Below, in pieces: positions 1-5,534 of a DNA stretch of 5,534 bases. Made by a program: the position numbers and the translations under genes. This DNA comes from Weeksellaceae bacterium (GTDB taxonomy: Bacteria > Bacteroidota > Bacteroidia > Flavobacteriales > Weeksellaceae), in the NCBI GenBank assembly GCA_022701475.1, contig JAKOOI010000396.1:1-5534 (forward strand), in the 5' to 3' direction. Each line of letters starts with the position of its first letter. The stretch's first letter is position 1. The notes under the pieces are model-generated. The model saw only the letters and a list, made by a program, of their open reading frames with translations, ran no database searches and was not told the origin of the DNA.

Positions 1-596
1 GTTTCGGAACCATTTCTGTCCGCAAATGCGTACAGTTTGCCCAAAAGCATAATGAGGTGTGGCTGAACGAACTGATCTGGAGGGAATTTTTCATGCAGAT
101 CCTGTATCATTTCCCGAAAGTCATTAATCATCCGTTCAAAGAAAAATACGAAAATATCGAATGGCGGAATAATGAAAAGGAGTTTAAGCGCTGGTGCGAA
201 GGCAAAACGGGATATCCTATCGTGGATGCAGGAATGCGCCAACTCAACGAGACCGGTTTTATGCACAACCGGGTACGGATGATCACGGCAAGTTTCCTTA
301 CGAAACACCTGCTGGTCGACTGGCGCTGGGGCGAAGCTTATTTTGCGGAGAAGCTGCTGGATTATGAATTATCTTCCAACAACGGAAACTGGCAATGGGT
401 AGCAGGCTGCGGATGTGATGCTTCGCCGTATTTCAGGGTGTTCAATCCGGAGGAACAGATGAAGAAATTTGATAAAAACCAGGAGTACATCAAAGAATGG
501 TTGAATGAGGAGGACAGGAAAACGGAACCCATCGTAGAGCATGTGGCCGCAAGGAAAAGAGCATTGGATGTGTATGGAAAAGCGGTGAAAAATTAA
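1..596 (+). CDS. phrB: Class I CPD photolyase (cryptochrome/photolyase family), C-terminal part, 5' end outside window
   Basis: This is the FAD-binding, catalytic half of a deoxyribodipyrimidine photolyase, which uses light and reduced FAD to split UV-induced cyclobutane pyrimidine dimers in DNA. The frame is open from position 3 to the TAA at 594-596 (197 residues visible). The GTG at 57 is internal, because homologous sequence (FGTISVRK...) continues upstream of it to the edge. Compared from memory with E. coli PhrB, the flavin-reducing Trp triad is intact: W306 maps to the TGG at 162 (EWRNN), W359 to 321 (DWRWGE) and W382 to 390 (NNGNWQW). The dimer-contacting W277 (LIWREF, codon at 78) and W384 (codon at 396) and the flavin-facing Asn378 (codon at 378) are also present. 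GKTGYPIVDAGMRQL and DASPYFRVFNP are further family motifs. The C-terminus (PIVEHVAARKRALDVY) is complete. The N-terminal antenna domain is missing, so the second chromophore cannot be judged. The class I CPD assignment is strong; the exact lesion specificity is inferred. Confidence 0.95.
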   Translation, partial: FGTISVRKCVQFAQKHNEVWLNELIWREFFMQILYHFPKVINHPFKEKYENIEWRNNEKEFKRWCEGKTGYPIVDAGMRQLNETGFMHNRVRMITASFLTKHLLVDWRWGEAYFAEKLLDYELSSNNGNWQWVAGCGCDASPYFRVFNPEEQMKKFDKNQEYIKEWLNEEDRKTEPIVEHVAARKRALDVYGKAVKN

Positions 597-626
597 TCGT
601 CGGAATCCTCACTCATTATACAATAC

Positions 627-694
627 AGGCTTTACCGGTAAGCAACACAATCCAGACTTATGGATCACAGCTTACTGGTAAGGCCTAATTTTTT
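627..694 (+). terminator. Intrinsic terminator of the photolyase gene, overlapping the convergent gene's 3' end
   Basis: In + strand RNA, 627-643 pairs with 670-686 as a 17-bp stem with two G-U wobbles (631/682 and 637/676). An internal loop follows, then four more pairs (650-653 with 662-665) closing an 8-nt loop. Two A residues and then six T residues (689-694) follow the stem. This is the form of a Rho-independent terminator 30 nt past the photolyase stop. On the - strand the two wobbles become A-C mismatches and no T-run follows the hairpin, so it should work mainly in the + direction. The right arm lies inside the last codons of the convergent hypothetical gene. Confidence 0.72.
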
Positions 695-1171
695 AATTGC
701 CGTTGCATTGAGATAGATTTCCTGGAAATGGGTCAGCGATTCCACATCCGTGAATTTCTGGAAAGCTTTTTCATTCTTATTGAAAGAAAGCTCTATAGCA
801 TCATTATACGCAGCGGTAATCCGTACTACGGAATATCCGTTATAGGCAATGGAGAATCCTTCAAACAGGCATTTGCGTTCCGCTTTCTGGTAAATCTTAT
901 ATTCTTCAAAAGCGAAACTGTCTGCAGCGCCTGCCGTCTTTTTTCTGTTATGTTCAAGCGATTTCCATGAAGTATAATTCTTCGGCTCCTTCAGGATATT
1001 GCCCCTGGCATCCACCGGGACAAACATTCCCAGTGTTAATGGCTTTTTCAGAAAAGTCGCGTAGTTGTTCATCAGTTGCAATGTCTGAAGATCGGCATAT
1101 CCTTCATGGGAATAATACTCAATAACAAAATCCGTCATTGGAATCAGCTTGTGGGCGACGTTAACAGGCAT
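665..1171 (-). CDS. Uncharacterised protein, 168 residues
   Basis: I do not recognise a family. The product begins MPVNVAHKLIPMTDF and ends LGLTSKL. It is soluble-looking, with no signal peptide, membrane helix or metal-binding cluster, and it is rich in Lys, Phe, Tyr and Asn. A stretch around residues 44-62 (LKKPLTLGMFVPVDARGNI) looks like a beta-hairpin with a DARGN turn. The middle (about 65-110) is charged and probably helical. A GTG at 1189 would add six residues, but it lies within the predicted -7 promoter box, so I chose the ATG at 1171, whose leader would be about 10-15 nt. No Shine-Dalgarno sequence is evident. It is convergent with the photolyase gene, and its last codons form one arm of that gene's terminator. 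The KAS III gene lies upstream on the same strand across a 157-nt gap, so the two are probably not tightly coupled. That the gene is real is supported by the intact frame, the promoter and the good spacing; its function is unknown. Confidence 0.8.
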   Translation of the reverse strand: MPVNVAHKLIPMTDFVIEYYSHEGYADLQTLQLMNNYATFLKKPLTLGMFVPVDARGNILKEPKNYTSWKSLEHNRKKTAGAADSFAFEEYKIYQKAERKCLFEGFSIAYNGYSVVRITAAYNDAIELSFNKNEKAFQKFTDVESLTHFQEIYLNATAIKKLGLTSKL

Positions 1172-1188
1172 ATTACTTTTTCTTAACA

Positions 1189-1221
1189 CAAAAATAATTA
1201 TATTTTCCTTGGAAAAACAAA
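1189..1221 (-). promoter_or_regulatory. Bacteroidota-type promoter for the 168-residue hypothetical gene
   Basis: Read on the - strand, TTTG (1221-1218) is followed after 21 nt by TATTTTTG (1196-1189). This matches the primary sigma consensus of Bacteroidota (TTTG at -33, TAnnTTTG at -7) in both boxes and in spacing. Transcription would begin near 1181-1185, leaving a leader of about 10-15 nt before the ATG at 1171. The spacer contains the inverted repeat TTTTCC-tt-GGAAAA (1203-1216 on the + strand), a possible operator. The promoter is predicted from sequence only. Confidence 0.62.
1203..1216. repeat. 6-bp inverted repeat within the promoter spacer
   Basis: TTTTCC and GGAAAA are separated by two T residues and lie between the -33 and -7 boxes of the predicted promoter. 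A dimeric repressor bound here would block RNA polymerase. The arms are simple in composition, so chance is a real possibility. Confidence 0.4.
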
Positions 1222-1328
1222 ACCTGATTAATTCTTAAGAAGAATAAATTAATGAAAAAGCCATTTAAAATATTTCAATAAATTAAGGGAATAAGGACAG
1301 AATTTATATGTAAAGGCGGATAATTTTA

Positions 1329-2390
1329 TCAGAATTGATAGACAAAAGCATTTACATTCATCCCGGCACCCACAGATGCAAAAAGAACGACATCACTTTC
1401 CTGCAGGGTATGAGAACCGACTTCGTTTTTCAGGATCATGGTCAGCAGGGTAGGGATGGTGGCCACACTGCTGTTTCCCAGTTTGCTGATCACCATCGGC
1501 ATAATGCCTTCCGGCATCGGGAGGTCATATAACTGGTAAAACCTCTGGACGATAGCTTCATCCATTTTCTCGTTAGCCTGATGGATGATGATCTTATTCA
1601 GGTCGTGGATGGAATGCCCGCTTTTGTCAAGGCATTGTTTCATGGCTTCGGGAACATTGGAAAGGGCGAATTCATAAATCTTTCTTCCGTCCATCTTGAT
1701 GTATTTCGTATCCGGACAGCTTTCGTTATTATAGGATTTTCCGAAGTAGAGATAATCTTTCTCAGTAAATGTAAAAGAGGCGGAAAGGTGGGATTTGATT
1801 CCCGAATGATCATCTGCACTGGCTTCCAGCACTACTGCACCGGCACCGTCAGCATAAATCATACTGTCCCGGTCGTGGGCGTCCGATACCCGTGAAAGCG
1901 TTTCCGCACCGATGACCAGGCATTTTTTCGCCATTCCGGACCTGATGAAGGCATGGCCCTGTATTACCCCTTCAATCCATCCCGGACATCCGAAAAGGAC
2001 GTCGTAAGCCACGCAGAAGTTATTTCTGATTTTCAGCAGGTGCTTTACCCTGGATGCGAGGCTGGGAACGGCATCAGACTGTACGGTACCATAACGGACA
2101 TCCCCGAAATTGTGGGCGAAAATAATATAGTCCAGCGTCTCCGGATCTATTCCGGAATCTTCCAGTGCTGCTTGTGCGGCGATGAGGCCAAGATCGGAAG
2201 TGACCTGACCGGAACCTGCATATCTGCGTTCCTCAATCCCGGTAATTTTCTGCAGTTTGCTGGTAATAGAAGCATTGTCATCCTTAAGTACAGCACCCTG
2301 TTCGTTCATAAAGGTGTGTTGATCAAAAAATAAGTTGGTAATGGTTTCTGAAGGGATGTATTTTCCTACACCGGTGATTTTACTTGTCAT
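1329..2390 (-). CDS. 3-oxoacyl-ACP synthase III family protein (FabH-like ketosynthase)
   Basis: This is a thiolase-fold condensing enzyme of the KAS III type, 353 residues, starting at ATG 2388-2390. KAS III enzymes load an acyl group from CoA on a cysteine and condense it with a malonyl carrier. The catalytic triad is intact: Cys135 (FGCPGW), His270 (IIIHQAN) and Asn306 (KLGNSSVATIP), equivalent to Cys112, His244 and Asn274 of E. coli FabH. The N-terminal thiolase half (KITGVGKYIPSETITN, KITGIEERRYA, SDLGLIAAQAAL) and the C-terminal glycine-rich end (FASVGAGMNVNAFVYQF) are both present. Compared with FabH of about 317 residues it is longer, with an extension near residues 21-45 and extra sequence near 190-230. 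This suggests a specialised paralog rather than the housekeeping enzyme, which typically sits by plsX. Substrate and product are unknown; an unusual starter unit, or a role in pigment or lipid synthesis, is only inference. No carrier protein or tailoring gene is adjacent. No strong terminator follows it. Confidence 0.9.
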   Translation of the reverse strand: MTSKITGVGKYIPSETITNLFFDQHTFMNEQGAVLKDDNASITSKLQKITGIEERRYAGSGQVTSDLGLIAAQAALEDSGIDPETLDYIIFAHNFGDVRYGTVQSDAVPSLASRVKHLLKIRNNFCVAYDVLFGCPGWIEGVIQGHAFIRSGMAKKCLVIGAETLSRVSDAHDRDSMIYADGAGAVVLEASADDHSGIKSHLSASFTFTEKDYLYFGKSYNNESCPDTKYIKMDGRKIYEFALSNVPEAMKQCLDKSGHSIHDLNKIIIHQANEKMDEAIVQRFYQLYDLPMPEGIMPMVISKLGNSSVATIPTLLTMILKNEVGSHTLQESDVVLFASVGAGMNVNAFVYQF

Positions 2391-2492
2391 GTACAGATAA
2401 GATTCTAGTCCCTGATAAAGAAAGATAACGGAGTGGCGGTATGATCATACATCCGGCAGCCCTTCCTTCTGACAGGAAATTGCCGCAGATTA

Positions 2493-2517
2493 CTGTAAAT
2501 GAACACTGCCTGTAAAT
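2493..2517. repeat. Direct repeat CTGTAAAT, two copies 17 bp apart
   Basis: CTGTAAAT occurs at 2493-2500 and again at 2510-2517, a 17-bp period, about 100-125 bp upstream of the KAS III start. It could be a pair of binding half-sites, but eight-base repeats arise by chance in AT-rich spacers. Confidence 0.3.
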
Positions 2518-2627
2518 ACCAACTATCAAGGGATTTGTGTTTTATAATTCAAATTTTCCGGATAAAGGTAAGTCATTAAAAACAAAAATCATCATAAATA
2601 TGGAATATGATTTAAATTTAACATAAT

Positions 2628-2639
2628 TAACAATTGTTA
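2628..2639. repeat. Perfect 12-bp palindrome TAACAATTGTTA
   Basis: This palindrome is complementary over all twelve bases and lies 27 bp past the TolC stop, in the AT-rich part of the gap. It is the size and form of an operator for a homodimeric regulator. It is too weak as a hairpin (four pairs and a four-base loop, no T-run) to be a good terminator. No regulator gene is in the window, so the owner is unknown. Confidence 0.45.
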
Positions 2640-2641
2640 TT

Positions 2642-2677
2642 ACGGAAATTATTAAAACAACCCGGTTATCTTTCCGT
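2642..2677 (-). repeat. 7-bp inverted repeat spanning the TolC stop codon
   Basis: ACGGAAA (2642-2648) and TTTCCGT (2671-2677) could pair around a 22-nt loop that contains the TolC stop codon. In - strand RNA no T-run follows it, so it is at best a weak 3'-end structure for the export transcript and not a convincing intrinsic terminator. Confidence 0.25.
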
Positions 2678-3952
2678 TTTCAATATTTTCAGGAGTTCAG
2701 TCTGCCGTAAAACTTCATTTTTGCTGCTGATCAGGTTATACTTAGCCTGAAGCCAGTTGTTCCTTACAATGAAAAAGGTATAGGCATCCATCAGCCCTTC
2801 CCTGTATTTTTCTTCGGATTTACCGAAGGAAAGCTGCTGGTTTTCAAAATTGGCTTTCAGCAGGCGGTATTTTTCCCGGGCATTTATAAATTCCGCCCGG
2901 ATCGAATGGATGCTTTTTATCAAATCGTTAATAATGATGTCCCTCTCATAGAAGGTGGTGATCACATTCAGTTTAGCGATTTCCACATTGCTTTTTATCT
3001 GTAATCTGTTGAATACCGGGATATTCAGGCTGAAAGCCAGCTGCTGGTTTTTATTATTGGCGATCTGGTCCCGTAAAGGAGCGGCAGCCTGGCCCGGGAT
3101 CCTGTTGTAGAAGCTGGACCAGGTATATGAGCCGTTCAGGGTGGGCAGATAGGCAGATCCTGCCAGGGCCGTATTTTTCTGCCGGGCTTCTATTTCTTTC
3201 GAGATACTCCGGTAGGCCGGGTTTTTTTCCAAAAGCTCACGGACAAAGAGATCACTGGTAAAATCCGGATCTTCCAGCGGTTCTTCCGCTGTCGTAAAGT
3301 CCAGGGTGTCTCTTGTAATGGCCAGGGCATTCAGCAGATTGATTTTTGAGAGGTCGCGGAGGTTTTTGGCGGAAACCCATTGTTCCTGCATGGTACCCAG
3401 GTTGGCTTTGATGTCGTATACGTCGCTTTTCGGCCGGTTCCCGGTTTCCACTTCTTTTTCAGTACGGGCGATCTGTTCCTCAATCCCTGAGATCTGACTT
3501 TGCAGGACTTCCAGCCAGCTTCTGCTGTTCCGGTAGGTGAAAAACGTCTGGATGACATTCATGCTCACTTCATTCTGCACCTGCTTCATTCGGTAGACCG
3601 AAGTTTCTTTATTGATCCGGGAAAGGGAAATATTAAGGTAATTTCTCCAGTTGATCAGTTCCCAGCTGGCCTGCGCATATAACTGGCTGTATTGGGTGTT
3701 GATGGCCTCCCTCTGGTTGCTGTCCTGGTTGATGGAAGACCCGAACCCGTAATGATGACTGATTCCCATATCGGCAGCAGGCAGCAGCAGTCCCCTGGCA
3801 GCAGTCACCCGGCTGTCGTTTTTCCGGATCTCCAGGGCAGACTGTTTTACCAGCGGATGATTCATGGCAGCATAGTCCAGGCATTGGGCCAGGGTCCAGC
3901 TTTGCTGGGCCGGAAAAAGATTCACGACAAGCAGGAATAATAGTTTTTTCAT
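2666..3952 (-). CDS. TolC family outer-membrane efflux protein
   Basis: This is an outer-membrane factor, which trimerises into a beta-barrel and periplasmic alpha-helical tunnel through which a partner transporter exports its substrate. It has 428 residues, typical of the family, with ATG at 3950-3952. Residues 1-16 (MKKLLFLLVVNLFPAQ) form a Sec signal peptide with likely cleavage near residue 16; no lipobox Cys is seen. The mature start SWTLAQCLDYAAMNHP is the classic OEP opening. The internal duplication is visible: LLLPAADMGISHHY (about 55-68) repeats as YLPTLNGSYTWSSF (268-281), and GNRPKSDVYDIKANL (171-185) as GLMDAYTFFIVRNNWL (386-401). Long helical stretches lie at about 117-215 and 330-428. 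The FtsX-type permease gene ends 52 nt upstream on the same strand, so the two are probably co-transcribed and work together. The substrate cannot be read from the sequence. No Shine-Dalgarno sequence is evident, as is usual in Bacteroidota. Confidence 0.93.
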   Translation of the reverse strand: MKKLLFLLVVNLFPAQQSWTLAQCLDYAAMNHPLVKQSALEIRKNDSRVTAARGLLLPAADMGISHHYGFGSSINQDSNQREAINTQYSQLYAQASWELINWRNYLNISLSRINKETSVYRMKQVQNEVSMNVIQTFFTYRNSRSWLEVLQSQISGIEEQIARTEKEVETGNRPKSDVYDIKANLGTMQEQWVSAKNLRDLSKINLLNALAITRDTLDFTTAEEPLEDPDFTSDLFVRELLEKNPAYRSISKEIEARQKNTALAGSAYLPTLNGSYTWSSFYNRIPGQAAAPLRDQIANNKNQQLAFSLNIPVFNRLQIKSNVEIAKLNVITTFYERDIIINDLIKSIHSIRAEFINAREKYRLLKANFENQQLSFGKSEEKYREGLMDAYTFFIVRNNWLQAKYNLISSKNEVLRQTELLKILKTER

Positions 3953-4004
3953 AAGTGCACATTAATTTAAAAAGGCTGTAAAGAAGAATTTCCGTCTTTC
4001 CTGA

Positions 4005-5534
4005 TCACTCATATTTCATATACCTGATCAGGTTTATTTTCGTCGCCCGGTAGGCTTTGATGCTAACCACTGCAAAAGTGAGGATCAGCAGTATCAGAAG
4101 GCTCAGAAAGTAAGGCCACACGGGCATTTCGATTCTGTAGGCAAAATCTTTCATCCATTCGTTCATCGCATAATATCCCGGGGGCATGCTGATAAGGACG
4201 GCAAGGGCGCAGATCAGGAGAAACCTCCGGGTAAGATCCCAGACAATGCTTCTTTCACTGGCACCCAGTGTTTTTTTGATGGCTACCTCTTTCAGTTTCT
4301 GTACCACCAGCAGGGAAGATAAGGCGAAGAGTCCCAATAATGCGATCACCAGGACAATGATGTTGAGTAAAGTGAAAAGCATCTGCTGTTTCCGGAATTT
4401 TTCAAAGGTTTCACTGAACTGTTTATCTATGAATTGATATTCGTAGGGATAACCGGGTTCTGCTTTGGTAGCCCAGAATTCCCTGATACGTTCCAGGGTA
4501 CCGCTGATATCGTTTTCCGACAGCTTGATCTGTACATTACTCATGTTGTTCTGTGCCCAGTTCCTGTTATAATTGAAGAACACAACAGGCTGGACAGGCT
4601 TGTCTACACCGCCGTAGTAAAAGTCCCTGACCACACCCAGGATCCTGTACTTTTTCCTGCCATCCCAGCCGGTAAAAAATTCTTTCCCTAAAATATGCTG
4701 AGGATCGTAGCCCATTTTTCCGGCAAATGTTTCGTTGACTACGGCCCCGTTGATGGTATCCGAGGCTTTTTTCCAATCCAGGTTCCTTCCGGAGATGAAT
4801 CTGACATGATAAAAGGAAAGGTAGTTTTCATCAACGGCTCCCAGCATGGATTCAGTGGACCGGGTAGTATCAAGGGCATTTTTTACAACGGATGTATTAG
4901 ATGCCCCCCGCCCAATGGAATTGATGGAACCCGTAACATCTTCCACACCCGGTATCTTTTTCAGTTCATTTTTCAGCCGGCTGTACTTGATCGAATTGAA
5001 ATTGTTTTCCCAGCTGGCTTTCTTAAAATCGACCTGGATCACCTGTTTTCCCCTGAAGCCCAGATCCTTGTTCATCATGTAGCGTACCTGTGTATGGATG
5101 ATCAGCGAGCAGATGATAAAAAATGAGGAGATCACGAGCTGCAAAGTCAGGATGGAATTTCTTAACACGGCTCCGCTTTTGCTCCGGGCGAAATTGCCTT
5201 TCAGGGTATTGGCGGGCTTGAAATTGGCAAGATAGACCGCAGGAACAAGCCCTGCTATCAATGCAAAGACAATCAGCAGCCCTCCTGAATAAATGAAAAT
5301 CCGGGGATCATTCAGTTTCATTTCCTTATCCAGGAAACGGTTGTAGAAAGGGAGTGCGAGTTCAATCACAGTCAGAGCGATGATGTAGGCCGCCAGGCAG
5401 ATCAGGAAGGTCTCCAGGAGAAACTGCAGGATCAGTGCGGAGTTCGTGCTGCCGGCAGCTTTCCGTATCCCGACTTCCTTGGCCCGCTGGGAAGCCTGTG
5501 CGGTGTTCAGGTTGATGAGATTGATGCCGGACAG
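4005..5534 (-). CDS. FtsX/MacB-type ABC transporter permease, C-terminal 509 residues, 5' end outside window
   Basis: This is the inner-membrane subunit of a type VII (MacB/LolCDE/FtsX-like) ABC system. The frame stays open to position 5534, so the GTG at 5367-5369 is internal. Residues below are numbered from the window edge. An FtsX domain ends here: a coupling motif EVGIRKAAGS at 20-29 and membrane helices near 34-63 and 81-103. A second unit follows: a helix near 127-147, a periplasmic MacB_PCD-like domain at about 150-380 (with GRNLDWK, VVNETFA and GVVRDFYYGG segments usual in the family), then three helices near 386-410, 437-455 and 472-493. The matching motif EVAIKKTLGAS is at 416-426. 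Two-domain Bacteroidota permeases of this type are about 780-800 residues, so roughly 270-300 are missing. There is no nucleotide-binding domain in the visible part, so a separate ATPase is expected. It is followed after 52 nt by the TolC gene, which suggests a tripartite efflux or export unit. Confidence 0.93.
   Translation of the reverse strand: MSGINLINLNTAQASQRAKEVGIRKAAGSTNSALILQFLLETFLICLAAYIIALTVIELALPFYNRFLDKEMKLNDPRIFIYSGGLLIVFALIAGLVPAVYLANFKPANTLKGNFARSKSGAVLRNSILTLQLVISSFFIICSLIIHTQVRYMMNKDLGFRGKQVIQVDFKKASWENNFNSIKYSRLKNELKKIPGVEDVTGSINSIGRGASNTSVVKNALDTTRSTESMLGAVDENYLSFYHVRFISGRNLDWKKASDTINGAVVNETFAGKMGYDPQHILGKEFFTGWDGRKKYRILGVVRDFYYGGVDKPVQPVVFFNYNRNWAQNNMSNVQIKLSENDISGTLERIREFWATKAEPGYPYEYQFIDKQFSETFEKFRKQQMLFTLLNIIVLVIALLGLFALSSLLVVQKLKEVAIKKTLGASERSIVWDLTRRFLLICALAVLISMPPGYYAMNEWMKDFAYRIEMPVWPYFLSLLILLILTFAVVSIKAYRATKINLIRYMKYE

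Larger units (their letters stand above)
2391..2665. other. 275-bp intergenic region upstream of the KAS III gene
   Basis: There is no ORF worth calling here. The half next to the TolC gene is very AT-rich. On the - strand a TATCTTTC (2427-2420) matches seven of eight positions of the Bacteroidota -7 box and lies about 30 nt before the KAS III ATG. I find no -33 TTTG at the right distance, so that promoter is weak. TACCTTTA (2570-2563) is another near match with the same problem. The region also holds a 12-bp palindrome and an 8-bp direct repeat, listed separately. Its length suggests a promoter for the KAS III gene distinct from the export unit. Confidence 0.5.

Noticed and set aside
57..596. 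A separate 179-residue gene starting at GTG 57
   Set aside because: The same frame continues upstream to the window edge with photolyase-like sequence (FGTISVRKCVQFAQKHNE), so this GTG is an internal valine.
1231..1245. Inverted repeat ATTCTT-aag-AAGAAT as a terminator for the KAS III gene
   Set aside because: It has six AT-rich pairs with no T-run after it in - strand RNA, so it is too weak; it also lies just upstream of the next gene's promoter.
1319..1330. GATAA/TTATC hairpin at the KAS III stop codon
   Set aside because: Five AT-rich pairs with a two-base gap cannot form a stable terminator.
1335..2333. Three + strand open frames (1335-1532, 1581-1895, 1953-2333) opposite the KAS III gene
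   Set aside because: Their products have no family features and lie entirely antisense to a gene with an intact catalytic triad; they are shadows of its codon use.
2463..2478. TTCCT/AGGAA hairpin with six-base loop
   Set aside because: Five-base arms in a 275-bp spacer are expected by chance, and nothing adjacent gives it a role.
3331..3962. Short - strand frames (3331-3558 and 3633-3962) and + strand frames within the TolC gene
   Set aside because: They overlap a complete, well-supported outer-membrane factor in other frames and have unnatural compositions.
4186..5126. Several + strand frames (up to 143 residues) opposite the permease
   Set aside because: They are antisense shadows of a recognisable FtsX/MacB-type permease, with no start context or family signature of their own.
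5367..5369. GTG as the start of a 454-residue permease
   Set aside because: The frame is open to 5534 and encodes a family-typical coupling motif (EVGIRKAAGS) and a membrane helix upstream, so the true start is outside the window.

Overview
The window reads as chromosomal DNA of a Bacteroidota member, most likely a flavobacterium of the Chryseobacterium/Weeksellaceae type. This is inferred from the flavour of the proteins (a two-FtsX-domain ABC permease, a TolC-type outer-membrane factor, and a 353-residue stand-alone FabH-like ketosynthase), from the lack of clear Shine-Dalgarno sequences, and from one good promoter of the Bacteroidota -33/-7 type (TTTG, 21 nt, TAnnTTTG). No database search was possible, so the genus is a guess.

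Layout from left to right. (1) Positions 1-596, + strand: the C-terminal part of a class I photolyase, cut by the left edge. (2) A convergent 3' junction at 597-664, with a strong hairpin plus T-run at 627-694. This looks like the photolyase terminator, and it sits partly inside the end of the next gene. (3) Positions 665-1171, - strand: a 168-residue protein I do not recognise, with its own promoter just upstream. (4) Positions 1329-2390, - strand: a KAS III (FabH-like) enzyme with an intact Cys-His-Asn triad. (5) A 275-bp AT-rich gap at 2391-2665 holding a perfect 12-bp palindrome and a short direct repeat. (6) Positions 2666-3952, - strand: a TolC-family outer-membrane factor. (7) Positions 4005-5534, - strand: the C-terminal two thirds of an FtsX/MacB-type ABC permease, cut by the right edge.

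The permease and the TolC gene are 52 nt apart on the same strand and very probably form one transcription unit that exports a substrate across both membranes or acts on the envelope. The ATPase and membrane-fusion subunits are not in the window and would be expected beyond the right edge. The KAS III gene is downstream of this unit on the same strand, but the 275-bp gap argues for its own promoter. The hypothetical gene has its own promoter. The photolyase is functionally separate.

There are no RNA genes, insertion sequences, CRISPR arrays or prophage signs. Most of the window is ordinary core-type sequence. The best second-look items are the terminator/double palindrome embedded in a convergent coding end, the promoter architecture of the uncharacterised gene, and the orphan KAS III paralog beside an export system. 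I do not see strong evidence for a wholly new system.
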